Below are positions 1-10,813 of a DNA stretch of 64,000 bases, in pieces; the first letter of the stretch is position 1, and the number at the start of each line of letters is the position of its first letter. The stretch lies in the NCBI GenBank assembly GCA_026168455.1, contig CM047429.1:35200066-35264065 (forward strand). Direction: 5' to 3'. The position numbers were made by a program, and so were the translations under genes. The notes beneath the pieces were generated by a model that saw nothing but the letters and a program-made list of their open reading frames with translations, was not told the origin of the DNA and made no database searches. The stretch is from Theocolax elegans. Its lineage: Eukaryota; Arthropoda; Insecta; Hymenoptera; Cerocephalidae.

Positions 1-1661
1 GAGAAGTGTCGACGGACTAACGCTTCGGCGATCGTTGCCGCGGTCGCGTCTGGTATGGGTATCGCCATACAGTATTTTGAAAGGTTGCATTGAATGGTTA
101 ATATATTATTGTTATTATTTCGAGATCTGGGAAATGGTCCCACAAGATCGACCGATATGGATTCCATAGCCGAGTACGGAGTATCTGTTATTATCATACG
201 TTGTTTAGTTTTAACACGAACCAATTTTTTTAGTTGGCAAGTTAAACAATGTCTAATGTAGTTTTGTACATCTTTCTTAATGTCTGGCCAATAAAAACGT
301 TGTTTTATACGTTTATAGGTTTTTGTTACCCCTTTATGTCCTGCACAAGCAGACTCGTGCATTTCGCGAATAATATTTTCCCTATTACTCTCTTCCACAC
401 ATTTTATGAATCCTAAACAAATAATTATTTTTACATTAATTTTTCGTAGAGTTATACTTATTTGTTTCAATATTTCGTTCCATGAAACGTTTTCAATAAA
501 TTCGCTCTTTGCGATACTTATTGAACGTAATTTTTCTTTTAATATAATATTTTGTAAATTTAATAGATTCGTTTTTAGATTATTAATAATTTCTGAAGTA
601 CTCAGTCGCTCTTCGTCACGTAACACCATAGCAAAATGCATTTTTCCGTTTTTGTTATTGATTCTTATTTCTCCTGGATTTAAATTGGAAAAATGAGGTA
701 GTAATAATTTGGAAGCCAAATTTCTGGATCCTTCATCTAAAGGCATTCCAGTCGTAGTTATGAAATAAACGTAATTATCTTTTCTCATAAAGAGTTGTTC
801 TTTAACTTCAATGAATTTCTTTTCATCATTTGGTTCTTCGTAAACATCCTTCTCTTCCCAGGACTCGTCAAATTTGTTGTTAAAATTATCTATCTCCATG
901 GGTTGTAATCTTTTGTCTGAGTTGACTATCGTTTCAATTTCCTCGGGGGCTTCTTGTATTATAGGAAGGTTTTTGACTGGTTCTTTTGATATATTTGACT
1001 TGTTGGGTCGTTTAGCTCTCTTTTCGTTGTAGTTTGGCCGTGTTATTTTTCCTGCACGACTGCGTGTTTCCATAGAATGATTTTTAATAACATAAACGGG
1101 TTCTTCTATTGGATTTCTTGATAATGCGTCAGCATTAACGTTACTTTTACCGGCTTTGTATACGATGTCAAAGTCGTATGCATTCAGTTTTATTCTCCAT
1201 CTACTAACTCTAGATGTCGGATCTACTGAGTTTTTAAACCAAACAAGTGGTTTATGATCTGTTATAATGAGGAAACGACGGCCTCTTAGATAGCAATCGA
1301 ACTGAGTAACGGCATACAGTATGGCTAATGCTTCCCTTGAATAAGTATCATATTTTTGCTCGGCTTTGTTTAATACTCGTGAAACATAAGCAACTGGTAG
1401 GTCGGCTCCCACCTCTCCTTGTGATAATATTGCTCCTATTGCTGTACCGCTAGCGTCACAAGTCACTATAAATGGTTTATTAAAATCTGCGATTTGTAGT
1501 ATTGGTTGTTTACACAATTTTTCTCTTAAATCATCGAATGCCTTTTGAACCTCGCTGGACCATAGGAAGGGTGCGTCTTTCTTTAATAAATTACTTAATG
1601 GTCTAGCAATACCCGAAAAATTCGCAATGAATCGTCTATAATAACCTGCTAATCCTAAAAA
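1..1661 (-). pseudogene. Ty3/Gypsy pol, RNase H and integrase portion (5' part of the window, runs off the edge)
   Basis: Minus-strand continuation of the pol frame that ends at 1662. A single TAA at 1662-1664 sits where the family usually has a glutamine codon just before the conserved FLGLAGYYRRFI stretch; reading past it the frame appears open to base 1. Visible in order: the end of RT, an RNase H region with DASGTAIGA and TDHKPL motifs (about 1460-1240), a lysine-rich spacer, an HHCC-type zinc region containing HESACAGHKG and a CLTC pair (about 370-260), and the start of the integrase core with VDLVGPF (about 150). The family uses these domains to degrade the RNA template and insert the cDNA into the host genome. 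The remaining integrase, any env and the 3' LTR lie outside the window. Whether the stop is a real mutation or a sequencing error cannot be told here. Confidence 0.85.
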
Positions 1662-4235
1662 TTAACGTATGTTTTTCACTGTTTTTGGAATTGGAAATTT
1701 TTTTACTGCTTCTAATTTTTTTGGATCCGGCAAAACTCCTTCTGGTGATAGTACGTGTCCCAGATACACTACTTCTCTCTTTAAAAATTCACATTTGTCT
1801 GGCTGTAATTTCAGGTTTGCGGCGCGTACTCTTTGCAAAAATTTTTCAAACTTTTGGTTATGCTCCTGAATATTTTTAGCGTATATAACTGCGTCGTCAA
1901 GGAATAAAAATATTTCTTTGCCTTGCATGCCCTCGAAAACACGATCAATCATTCTTTGAAAAGTGGCTGGAGAATTGCATAACCCCATAGGCATTGTTTT
2001 AAATTGAAATAAACCGAATGAAGATACAAAAGCTGTTTTATGTCGATCTTCTTGAGCTAACGGAACTTGTAAAAATCCTTGACATAAATCCAAGACGGTG
2101 AATACACGATTTTCTGGTCCGATTTGATCGATAATATCTAATATATTAGGTAATGGGTATCGATCTTTTACGGTTTTATCGTTTAATTGTCGAAAATCGA
2201 CAACTAGTCGGTATCGTTTATTACCCTGACTATCAGGCTTTTTTGTTACTAGAAAAACAGGTGATGTATAATTGGAACTTAATGGTTCAATTATGTCTCC
2301 TTCAATCATTTCTTTTAATTGTTTATCAAGTTCGCTTTTGAGAGCATGAGGAAATCTATATGGCTTAGCTGTGATTGGTATGTCATCGACAGTCGGTATC
2401 TTATGTTCTATAGCATTTGTAACGCCTAATTTTTCTCCTTTTAGACAGAAACAATCCGAATATTTATCAATTAAATTCTCTATAGACTGTCTTTGTTCCT
2501 TGTCCATTTTATCAAAATGCAATGCTTCTTTTAATCGTTCATTACGATTAAGTGTACTCGTATCCTCCGTTATGTTAAGTATCCTCGCTTCAGATCGATC
2601 GTCAGAAATGTCGTGTATGTCGACCTCTTCACTTTCATAACTATAAAAATTATTAATATAAGGTTTATTTGAATAAACCAAATAACTGTTATTCATTTCG
2701 TTTTCGTGTATGGCTTCGACAAATTCTTTTCGTAAATTTTTGTTTATAACTCGTTCATTCAATAAAAAATCATCCTGTTTATTTTCTTCCTGTATGTTTA
2801 TTAAATTCTCATTATTTATCTCATTTTCAGTTTCTTCAGTTCCTTGTTTATTTATCCATAATATTTCGGTTCTCGGGATAGTATCTAACTCTTCCCCCGA
2901 CATAACCAATTCTTTGTTATTCAATTTACTAACATTTTTATCACGAGGTCCGCATTTATCGCCCTCCTCGATTTCATAATCCATTTGTACTCGACAATTC
3001 ATCTTTTTATCAACGAAATTTTCCTTATTTTCACGAGGTCCGCATTTATCGCCCTCCTCGATTTCATAATCCATTTGTACTCGACAATTCATCTTTTTAT
3101 CAACAAAATTTTCCTTATTTTCACGAGGTCCGCATTTATCGCCCTCCTCGATTTCATAATCCATTTGTACTCGACAATTCATCTTTTTATCAACAAAATT
3201 TTCCTTATTTTCACGAGGTCCGCATTTATCGCCCTCCTCGATTTCATAAACCATTTGTACTCGACAATTATTAACTGTCTTATTCAATAAATTTTCTTCA
3301 TTTTTTATTTCATTTTCAATATCATACTTCAGGTCAACTTCGTTTTCATAATTAGTACAGGATGGACTCCCAGCCATCCTATCGAACAATGGTGCTTCAA
3401 TAATACCATAATTTTCAGTAATTTCATCAAATTTCTCTTTAATACGTGGCTCAGTCACATCACATACCCGTGGCTGCGCTTTTCCATTATTTATTTGTAA
3501 TTGTTCTTCCTTCATTAATCCATAACAATTTTCACTTGCTTTACATGTATTATTCCTTAGATCCGACTCCTCGTCGCTCTGATGTACTTGTATTTCGTCA
3601 TTTTTATAATCGTCATATAACTCTTGTTCTTTTTCACTGTGATTGTATAGGTTTTTGTCGTTGCCATTTTGATTTCTTTCATTTTTTTGTTCTTGCTCGT
3701 AGATTTCATACGATTCGTTTGTGTCAAATTTTATAAACGTTTCATCATTTTCGTGTAATTGAAAATCACTTGACGTTTCTGAGTCACTATCGGTATAATT
3801 ATAAAATCTTGAATTTTTCATGTTCGTATAACCATTGTTTTCCCTTGGTTGTGGCATATATCGTATTGATTTTCGGTCATAATTTTCGATATTCTCCATT
3901 ATATATATCGATTCATCCGTTTGCATATTATTTGCATTTTCAAAGGGGAGAATTAATCCGTTAAATTCTAAATATTGTTCCAAATAATTGATTTTTGCAT
4001 CGTTTCTACGGAAAAAATCGGTGCCTAAGATTCCGTCTTGTTGTATAGGAAACGAATCATGTACTAAATTGAGCTCCACGGGAGATCCTTCGAAATCTAT
4101 TCTAATTTTACCACGAGTAGTTAATGAGTGATCAGTTATGCCTTTTAACAATATAATATCATTTTCGTCAATTTTTACGCGAGAGTCTACCTCTGACTCT
4201 TTAATTAGACTTACCGATGCTCCTGTATCTAGCAA
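1662..4235 (-). CDS. Ty3/Gypsy pol: aspartic protease, repeat-bearing linker, reverse transcriptase
   Basis: An 857-residue open frame. The protease active-site motif LDTGAS lies at the very start (residues 2-7); the frame is also open further upstream and overlaps the end of gag, in the -1 frame relative to it, so pol is probably made by -1 frameshifting. Residues about 90-600 are an unusually long acidic, Asn/Glu-rich linker containing four 30-residue repeats. The reverse transcriptase follows: RLVVDFRQLN, FTVLDLCQGF, MPMGLCNSPATF, and the catalytic box FLDD near residues 779-782. These are hallmark RT motifs of Ty3/Gypsy elements. The frame ends at a TAA just after KNIR, inside a conserved block, so the polyprotein is cut before RNase H. 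Aside from that stop the coding sequence looks intact, suggesting a young insertion. Confidence 0.92.
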   Translation of the reverse strand: MLDTGASVSLIKESEVDSRVKIDENDIILLKGITDHSLTTRGKIRIDFEGSPVELNLVHDSFPIQQDGILGTDFFRRNDAKINYLEQYLEFNGLILPFENANNMQTDESIYIMENIENYDRKSIRYMPQPRENNGYTNMKNSRFYNYTDSDSETSSDFQLHENDETFIKFDTNESYEIYEQEQKNERNQNGNDKNLYNHSEKEQELYDDYKNDEIQVHQSDEESDLRNNTCKASENCYGLMKEEQLQINNGKAQPRVCDVTEPRIKEKFDEITENYGIIEAPLFDRMAGSPSCTNYENEVDLKYDIENEIKNEENLLNKTVNNCRVQMVYEIEEGDKCGPRENKENFVDKKMNCRVQMDYEIEEGDKCGPRENKENFVDKKMNCRVQMDYEIEEGDKCGPRENKENFVDKKMNCRVQMDYEIEEGDKCGPRDKNVSKLNNKELVMSGEELDTIPRTEILWINKQGTEETENEINNENLINIQEENKQDDFLLNERVINKNLRKEFVEAIHENEMNNSYLVYSNKPYINNFYSYESEEVDIHDISDDRSEARILNITEDTSTLNRNERLKEALHFDKMDKEQRQSIENLIDKYSDCFCLKGEKLGVTNAIEHKIPTVDDIPITAKPYRFPHALKSELDKQLKEMIEGDIIEPLSSNYTSPVFLVTKKPDSQGNKRYRLVVDFRQLNDKTVKDRYPLPNILDIIDQIGPENRVFTVLDLCQGFLQVPLAQEDRHKTAFVSSFGLFQFKTMPMGLCNSPATFQRMIDRVFEGMQGKEIFLFLDDAVIYAKNIQEHNQKFEKFLQRVRAANLKLQPDKCEFLKREVVYLGHVLSPEGVLPDPKKLEAVKKFPIPKTVKNIR
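2941..3290 (-). repeat. Four tandem 90-bp coding repeats in the pol linker
   Basis: A 90-bp unit (30 codons, peptide containing YEIEEGDKCGPRE) occurs four times head to tail. The three inner copies are almost identical at DNA level; the outermost copy at the 3290 side differs by a few residues (VYEIEEG in place of DYEIEEG) and the unit at the 2941 side changes at its end. The period is a multiple of three, so the frame is kept. Near-identity of the copies points to recent expansion. Confidence 0.95.
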
Positions 4236-4306
4236 GAATTTTAACGGACGTCTTAACTGACCGGTATCGAAGATTACGACCGGGGCTGAACTTTGTTGGC
4301 TTAAAT

Positions 4307-6496
4307 TTATTTTCGCGGTGCGGAGGGGACGTTTGAGCGGGTTTCCGCGCTCGAAGTAGAGGGAATTTGATTCGTAACCTCTCTCTCGACCCTCCTCGGA
4401 GAGAGAGTATCGGTGTTTCCCTGATTTTGATTTCCTTCTCTTATTTCTCTTTGTAACTCATAACAATCGCGCTTTATGTGACCGGGTTTTCCGCAATGAA
4501 AACAAGTAACTGGTGATCTTATATTATTATTCGATTCGTTATTAATATATCGTGATTCTTGGGAAGTTGGATTAACCGGCTCGCGCACACCGCGAGTCCC
4601 GGAATTATTTCCCCGATCTTCTTTGTTAAATTGCTGCGACGAGTATTTATTATTATCATAACGAACAAAGGAATCATTTTTGTCTCTGTCTCTATTTGGT
4701 AAAAATTCCGTCTGATTTTGATACTCATTCCAACCACCAAATTGTAAATTTGGTCTATTATAATTACGACTGTTATCCGAGCGATTTTGTGGGCTGTATG
4801 AACTGTTTATGGGATTGCGTCGGTTGTTATTATCGGAAAATCTTTCCGCAAAACTTCGTGCTAATTTGAAACAATTTATGGCTCCATGACCAGTCTTAGA
4901 ACAATATTGACATACAATCGGAGAGTTATTAGAAATATCGTTTACTTTACGCGTTTCTCGAGTTGAACGAAAACGAGCCTCTTCTCGGCTCGGCGTCTCC
5001 TCGTCCAAGACGCTACAAGCGAACTCGCGCTCCACCTCGAGCGCTTGTTCACGAGCTTGTTTTATAGAACTTGGAGTCCCTAAACGCGCACGAATTTCCC
5101 AACGAAGCCCTTTTAAAAAGAATTTTAAACAATCTCGCCTTAGTTTAAGCATGAAATGATCTGCTATCGCGACTCGTCCCTCTCTGTCGGCCGCTTTGAC
5201 TATTTCATTTTTTATTTCTTGTAACCGATTAAAATAAGCAACGACTGTCTCATTGTTTTTTTGTTTTAATTTAGCTAGTTCTCCCGTCCACTCGTAATAT
5301 GTTTTTATCGATCCGAAGGTGTTTTCGAAAAAATCGGATATCTCTTTGATAGAATTAAAATTTTCTCCGCGCGCACAAGTTAAAGCTTCCCCATATAAAC
5401 GCATTCGAATAAGTTTTGTTAATTCTTTCTCGTACTCCGACGGTAAAATTTCTTTTGCTTCATTGCATCCGTCCAAAAATTGTGATAAATTTATGTTATG
5501 ACCGTTAAACCGCGGTATTAAATCTAGAGCGTCCTTTACCGATAAACCTCGAATTTGAGACGTCATTGTTTTATTGTTAATTTGTTTTTTAACTTCACTC
5601 CTATCTAGTTTTTTTGGTTTTGTTCCGGTGCTTGTTCTTAATTCGTCTAAATTAATTTTATTAAATAATTCGTCTTTAATCTTAGAAGAGTTTGCTTGTT
5701 CGGGTGATTTTTTAATTAATTGATTATCGAAGGGAACTGTAAAATCTGTCGCGCCTTGAATTAGTTTTTCGTCGAGTACTTTCGCCGTGTCTGTCACCAG
5801 TGTCTTTGCTTCCTCAGTCTCTTTTTCGATCGGTGCGGAAAAAATATTTAACGCGCCTTTAATCTTATTTATGATACCTTGAAAAGTTGTCCCTTTTTTT
5901 ACACTTTCTTGTAAACTTTCTATGATTTTAGGTTCCTCGAGATAAGAATCTAACAACTCTTTTTTTACTTCAGTCGCGAGCCGTTTTCTTACCGAGCTTA
6001 TAACGTTATCCGGTGTTAAAATCAATGGTTCATATGGACGATAAATTGGGGCTGGCGTACTAAAATTTACAGGATTATTCGCGATAAGTTCTTTTTGTTC
6101 CTCGTAATTCAAAACTGCGGGTTTTAAACTAAAATGTTTTACACGCGTGGGAGTAATTATTGTGTCTTCTTGTTCGTCTTCACTAACTTCGGAAATAGAA
6201 AGATCAGTTGGAAAAAAAGGTTCTCTATATTCAAAATCGCGAGGTATTTTTATAGATAACGAAATATTTGCTGCACTTTTTTCTAGTCTATCCTTTAAAT
6301 AATTTATTTCTTTTGTCAAATTTTGCACTGTTTCCCTAGGAGTTTTAGTTAAATCGAGAGTATCGAGAGTCTGAACTTTTTCTTTGTATAAATTTAATAA
6401 CGTATCATTCATGGAAAATTCTAAACTCGTGTTTCTTTGTTTATTTACATAACAATCAGTATTTTTAGGCGAACCTGACATTTTATATCTAAACAC
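4307..6496 (-). CDS. Ty3/Gypsy gag polyprotein
   Basis: 729-residue structural protein of the element, expected to assemble into cytoplasmic virus-like particles and package the RNA. A capsid-like region lies around residues 330-450 (text such as FFENTFGSIKTYYEWTGELAKLKQK resembles retrotransposon capsid domains). Two CX2CX4HX4C zinc knuckles are present: CQYCSKTGHGAINC near residue 530 and CFHCGKPGHIKRDC near residue 665, the usual nucleic-acid-binding motifs, separated by an Asn/Arg-rich stretch. The ATG at 6496 is preceded by a short leader and the primer-binding site at 6540-6557. No frame break seen. The stop at 4307-4309 lies within the overlap with pol. A decayed second copy of the same gag is at 50468-51115. 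Confidence 0.92.
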   Translation of the reverse strand: MFRYKMSGSPKNTDCYVNKQRNTSLEFSMNDTLLNLYKEKVQTLDTLDLTKTPRETVQNLTKEINYLKDRLEKSAANISLSIKIPRDFEYREPFFPTDLSISEVSEDEQEDTIITPTRVKHFSLKPAVLNYEEQKELIANNPVNFSTPAPIYRPYEPLILTPDNVISSVRKRLATEVKKELLDSYLEEPKIIESLQESVKKGTTFQGIINKIKGALNIFSAPIEKETEEAKTLVTDTAKVLDEKLIQGATDFTVPFDNQLIKKSPEQANSSKIKDELFNKINLDELRTSTGTKPKKLDRSEVKKQINNKTMTSQIRGLSVKDALDLIPRFNGHNINLSQFLDGCNEAKEILPSEYEKELTKLIRMRLYGEALTCARGENFNSIKEISDFFENTFGSIKTYYEWTGELAKLKQKNNETVVAYFNRLQEIKNEIVKAADREGRVAIADHFMLKLRRDCLKFFLKGLRWEIRARLGTPSSIKQAREQALEVEREFACSVLDEETPSREEARFRSTRETRKVNDISNNSPIVCQYCSKTGHGAINCFKLARSFAERFSDNNNRRNPINSSYSPQNRSDNSRNYNRPNLQFGGWNEYQNQTEFLPNRDRDKNDSFVRYDNNKYSSQQFNKEDRGNNSGTRGVREPVNPTSQESRYINNESNNNIRSPVTCFHCGKPGHIKRDCYELQREIREGNQNQGNTDTLSPRRVEREVTNQIPSTSSAETRSNVPSAPRK

Positions 6497-6539
6497 ATTA
6501 TTCCTTTAATCTCTTTTTTTTTCTCTCAAAAATGTGAGT

Positions 6540-6557
6540 TTCCCGGCCGATGCACCA
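6540..6557 (-). other. Primer-binding site, complementary to tRNA-Gly 3' end
   Basis: On the minus strand the 18 bases start TGGTGCATCGGCC. The plus-strand text, ending GATGCACCA, matches what I recall of the 3' end of insect tRNA-Gly(GCC) including CCA. It lies 26 bases from the apparent LTR end, wider than the usual few bases. The same site occurs at 48796-48813. Confidence 0.7.
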
Positions 6558-6583
6558 AATTTATTATAATAATTAATACAATC

Positions 6584-7009
6584 TGTCACGTTCAGACTTG
6601 CACCAATTACCATAAAAAAATATTACAAGAAGGCAAATGGTTAATAAACCATTCGCGTTCCTTTCGCTCTTGTTTGACTAGGACTAGCCTTACGTCTCCG
6701 GGAGTAGCGAGCGAAGTTATTTTGAGAGTAGAGATGCAGGATATAATGTGGGATAAATAAAATAATATATGTTTTATTTCGTATTAATTATGCATTATTT
6801 ATTTAAATATAATATGCTGTTTTTCTTTAAATGAACACGTGAAACTAAACTATTACAGCTTTTTAATGGGCAAAAACACATAAATTTACACTATTTTATT
6901 AACAATTGTATAAAATTATTTAAGTCGAATAACGATTAATTTTGATTAAATAAACAATTGTACGGCGAACATATTAACACATTATAGAATAAAAAAAAAT
7001 ACACAAGGT
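6584..7009 (-). repeat. Partial 5' LTR of the minus-strand Gypsy element
   Basis: Starts TGTCACGT on the plus strand and is nearly identical to 8016-8442; the match stops at about 7009, where a MITE follows. In the 8016 copy the repeat continues to 8750, so this LTR seems cut short. Its end abuts the leader with the primer-binding site, which identifies it as the 5' LTR of the element to its left. Confidence 0.75.
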
Positions 7010-7018
7010 ACTTATCTA

Positions 7019-7196
7019 CCACCAGATACTTATCTATTACATAAGAAAAAAGTCACCAATGTTTTTCGTGTATTTCGCGACAACAAACTGATGAAATGGT
7101 TAGGGTACAAAACGATATGAAAACCAACTTCAATTTGATGATTGTGTTTTTATCATTGGTGACTTTTTTCATATGTGATAGATAAGTATCTGGTGG
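7019..7196. mobile_element. Small TIR element (MITE), 178 bp
   Basis: Terminal inverted repeats of about 43 bp (7019-7061 and 7154-7196), beginning CCACCAGATACTTATCTAT, with only three mismatches. No coding capacity. No convincing target duplication. Confidence 0.85.
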
Positions 7197-7527
7197 TTTT
7201 GTGAGTTCGATAGTTCAAAATATGTCGAGGATGTATTGTTCTATTAATTAGATACAATATAAATTTTATGTTTGGAAGATGCAGTGCGACGAAGATTTGA
7301 CGAGGGGTAGGTCTGGGAGAAAGTCTGATCGAATTCTCCCAAACTTTTAAAAATTATTATAAAGTCTCGCAAAATGTGCGAGAGAAAGTCTGGTTGATTT
7401 ATCCCAGACTTTTAAAATAAAATATATCAAGTCTGGCAAAAATATGGGATAGTCTCACCAGCTAGACTTTGCCAAGACTTTATGAGCCAAACTTTTCCCA
7501 GACTTCCCATACTTTTTTTTACACGGG
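7197..7527. other. Non-coding stretch with repeated GTCTGG-type motifs
   Basis: No gene. Short words such as AGTCTGG and CCCAGACTT recur in both orientations between 7300 and 7515, giving several small hairpins; the stretch ends with TTTTTACACGGGG. Probably a worn non-autonomous element. Confidence 0.4.
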
Positions 7528-7714
7528 GTGTTTTGCCATTAATTAATAAATTTGCAGCTATGCCAGTCCACGCCATTGTAATTAATGGTATTTTATACGA
7601 AATTAAATACTGAATAATTACATTGTGTAAGTAGCTTTTACCACTTCCTCCAGGACCATCAATGAAATACAACAAATTTCCTTTGGCGTTAATTACTGCA
7701 TCAGTAATTATTCT
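7528..7714 (-). pseudogene. Helitron PIF1-like helicase fragment
   Basis: About 60 codons on the minus strand carry a Walker A motif, FIDGPGGSGKS, followed by PLITMAWTGIAANLL, which is the start of the PIF1-family helicase domain typical of the Helitron RepHel protein (unwinding during rolling-circle transposition). Reading is open before the likely ATG back to about 7714. Only the first helicase motifs survive; the frame then runs into unrelated sequence near 7527. A captured or truncated scrap, not a working gene. Confidence 0.75.
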
Positions 7715-8015
7715 GTTTTATATTATGGGGAATTTCGGCAATCGGGTTTTTTTATAAAGCATCCTATTTTGATTTTTAATTATTTTGGATTATGTAGAAA
7801 GCGTTATGTGAAATTTTTACATTAATTATTCAGTTTTTTATTATGAGGTAATTTTTCAATAGTACTTTTTTGTATAGGTTCCATTTTTGATTTTCAGTTA
7901 TCCTGTGATTTTCATACATTGTTTTAAATAAAATTATATAAAACATTACTTCATATACTAGGATAACAGAAACTCATTAAAATATTCTCTATAAAAAGTG
8001 CTATCACCAAATTAC
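7715..8015. other. AT-rich spacer
   Basis: No coding signal or repeat structure recognised. Confidence 0.5.
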
Positions 8016-8750
8016 TGTCACGTCCAGACTTGCACCAATTACCATAAAAAAATATTACAAGAAGGCAAATGGTTAATAAACCATTCGCGTTCCTTTCGCT
8101 CTTGTTTGACTAGGACTAGCCTTACGTCTCCGGGAGTAGCGAGCGAAGTTATTTTGAGAGTAGAGATGCAGGATATAATGTGGGATAAATAAAATAATAT
8201 ATGTTTTATTTCGTATTAATTATGCATTATTTATTTAAATATAATATGCTGTTTTTCTTTAAATGAACACGTGAAACTAAATTATTACAGCTTTTTAATG
8301 GGCAAAAACACATAAATTTACACTATTTTATTAACAATTGTATAAAATTATTTAAGTCGAATAACGATTAATTTTGATTAAATAAACAATTGTACGGCGA
8401 ACATATTAACACATTATAGAATAAAAAAAAATACACAAGGTTATTTTATTATAAACATTAATAATCAATAATTGAAATAGGAATCATTATAAGTAAATGC
8501 AGATAAAATAAAAAAATGGTTGTCGTTTAAAACATGAATTATAGTTAATAAATTGTAATTCAAACCGTGAATATTTCAATTCAAATACAATGTAACGAAT
8601 AATTATTATAAATAAATTGTAATATGTAATAATAATTGTTTTAAAAGAAAAACGGTTGGTTCAGCAATCGAAATAACATAAAATATCAGGTTGCCTTTAC
8701 GAATAATACAAGCGTATAGATAGCCGAAAAGAATATACCTTAAGTACCCA
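8016..8750 (-). repeat. LTR of the same Gypsy family (solo or remnant), 735 bp
   Basis: The plus strand begins TGTCACGTCC and ends GTACCCA, so TG...CA termini. The first 430 bp match 6584-7009 almost exactly; the rest matches, in reverse complement, 43110-43400 of the second Gypsy copy. Followed by a TA microsatellite, as is the copy at 43110. No internal coding region of the element is attached. Confidence 0.7.
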
Positions 8751-8764
8751 AATATATAGATATA

Positions 8765-8803
<39 letters not shown>
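8751..8803. repeat. (TA)n microsatellite
   Basis: About 50 bp of nearly pure TA repeat; the solo LTR that follows is inserted in it. Confidence 0.9.
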
Positions 8804-8806
<3 letters not shown>

Positions 8807-9840
8807 AACAGTTTGGTTGCCGCGCGGATGTTTATTTTAATATCGCGGCTGCTCAGCGGTACGGTTAAACTTACCGTATTTAAATAAACATATATTTCCC
8901 GCGATGCGGCGACGGTTACCTGTCCGTTCTACCAAATCTGTTAAATGTTAGTCTGAAACCGAGTTACTGTTTCAGATAACAACCAGGTAAAATTCGAATC
9001 TGAAATTGACCGCGAAACAGGGATATCGCGTCGAGCACTTGTCAACCAGAAATATACGAGCTCTTAGGATTACGGAAGGAATCGTACGTGGTTAAATTCA
9101 ATTAATTGAACACCGGATTGAATTCTAATAATGATATGAATTTATTGAAATAAAGATAAAGAAAGATAACAAATAAAATATTTGATTGTCGCCGAGGTCT
9201 ACGCTTAGAATTACAAGTCGGTAAACGGCCGACTTGTAGAGAGAGGGGAATAAAATATCGCGAACTAAAATAATATATCCAGTCAACGGGACTGGTATAA
9301 AGAAACACGATTATTTACTAAGTGCAAATAAAAACACGATCGCGTGAAGTGGTACCACTTACTTTGTACGCTGCTGTAGTCGTTGGTAAACAACGACCAG
9401 CCGATCGGTTGCTTTCTCTCTCTCTCTCACTCTCGCTGCGGTGTCGGACGGATTGTCCGCTCGCCCGTGCACCGGGGTTGTGTGGCTGCAGGCAGCTGCA
9501 CTCACTGCAAATGCAGGATCGGCCTGCAGTCGAAACGCACACAAAACGCACGGCACAAATCACGGCACGGCGAAGCTAAACACGGGACGCGGGGGGATCA
9601 CACCTGTCACGTAAGAAGGTGGCTATCACTCTCTACAGTGCGCGCGAATCTCCCCCTTACCTCTCTAATGAGGTGCGTGCGCGAATCTTTCGCGCGCGAA
9701 GTTGATCCCGCCCGTGTAGCTACGACGAACCGAGCCGAGCCGAATCTCGCCGGCTCGAACCGATGCGAACATTATGATACTGTTCGCTCGTGTTGCTCGA
9801 ATTCGTCAAACGGTGAGGTAAACAGTACCTTACCGTTACA
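8804..9840. mobile_element. Solo LTR, 1037 bp, with ATAT target duplication
   Basis: Begins TGTAACAG and ends CCGTTACA, the short inverted termini usual for LTRs, and is flanked on both sides by ATAT (8800-8803, 9841-9844). GC-richer than the surroundings, with a CT-rich run near 9414-9430. Small open frames on both strands inside show no domain and are not taken as genes. The 4-bp duplication could be coincidental since the insertion lies in TA repeats. Confidence 0.75.
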
Positions 9841-9860
9841 ATATATATATGTGTATATTC

Positions 9861-10813
9861 GGTGAGGAACGAAGGTCCGCCTTGAACGTGGGTAGCGGTG
9901 TCAGATTGCCGTATAATGTCCTGCTAGCCCTGCGGGCGTCGACGTTAGATGTGTATGCTGTTGGAGCTCGACGATTTCCAGATGTCGAAGTCGTAGTTCC
10001 TTGACTATGGCTTGTAGATGTCAATGATACGTCTCGATTCCTCTTGTGATTTTTAATGCGTATTACTTAAAGTTCAAGTAGCAGAGCCACGCCCTCGGAT
10101 AAAAATCAAAGAGTTGTCCAGCAGAGCTTCGCCTTGCGAAAGCTTTAGATGAAAATTTAGGAGTGGCTGTGTCTGTTCTGGGTCCTCTTTATATACCCTA
10201 AAAATCTATGCATCTGTCTTTGTCGTACATTTTTCCTTGTCTTACACTTTGCCTTATATGGAGATGTGTAAGTAGTTCTCGATTTTTCTGTGCTTGCACC
10301 CGATTGGACCGTTAGATGTGCGTAATTAAAAATTATCGAATCCCGTGCATTTTCTGTATCGCTTCGTAGTTAATTCGGAGAATTTGCTGTCCCCTCTTTT
10401 ATTACTGCGACATTATCCAGAGAACGGCTTAATTTATTACTTCCTTCTAATGCTCGAATTTTCTAGTCCATGTTTCCCATCGCCGGTTCTTCTCCGAGCA
10501 TTGATTTTATAGTGCAGTACAAAAAAAACTCTTGCGCAACCCTTCATTTCGATCTCACTATCGGTGATCCCGCTTATATGCGTACAGGCTTCGAATAATA
10601 TCTTCAACTCTACTTATCCGTCTCTTTTTCGTTTGAAACACTCGTAAATTAATCGGTCCCTTAGCTCTATAAATTATATTTTATATTACTGCATTTACTT
10701 AGAACTATTCTTTATCAACCTTATTTCGTTTTTCTCCCACGCCGTAATTTTATTCTAAACTACGCAGTAGTTTTTACGAAAAATAATAATATAATTTTCG
10801 TCGGGACGCGACA
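9861..10813 (-). repeat. LTR-like dispersed repeat, copy 1
   Basis: Reverse complement of the repeat at 38339-39285. On the minus strand it starts TGTCGCGTCCCGACG and contains, near 10190, TATATAAAG-like promoter text as in copy 2. Identity by eye is high with indels. No coding region attached. LTR nature is inferred from the TG start, length and TATA box. Confidence 0.65.

Noticed and set aside
9318..9865. Overlapping open frames on both strands
   Set aside because: They lie within the GC-richer solo LTR, show no domain and conflict with each other.
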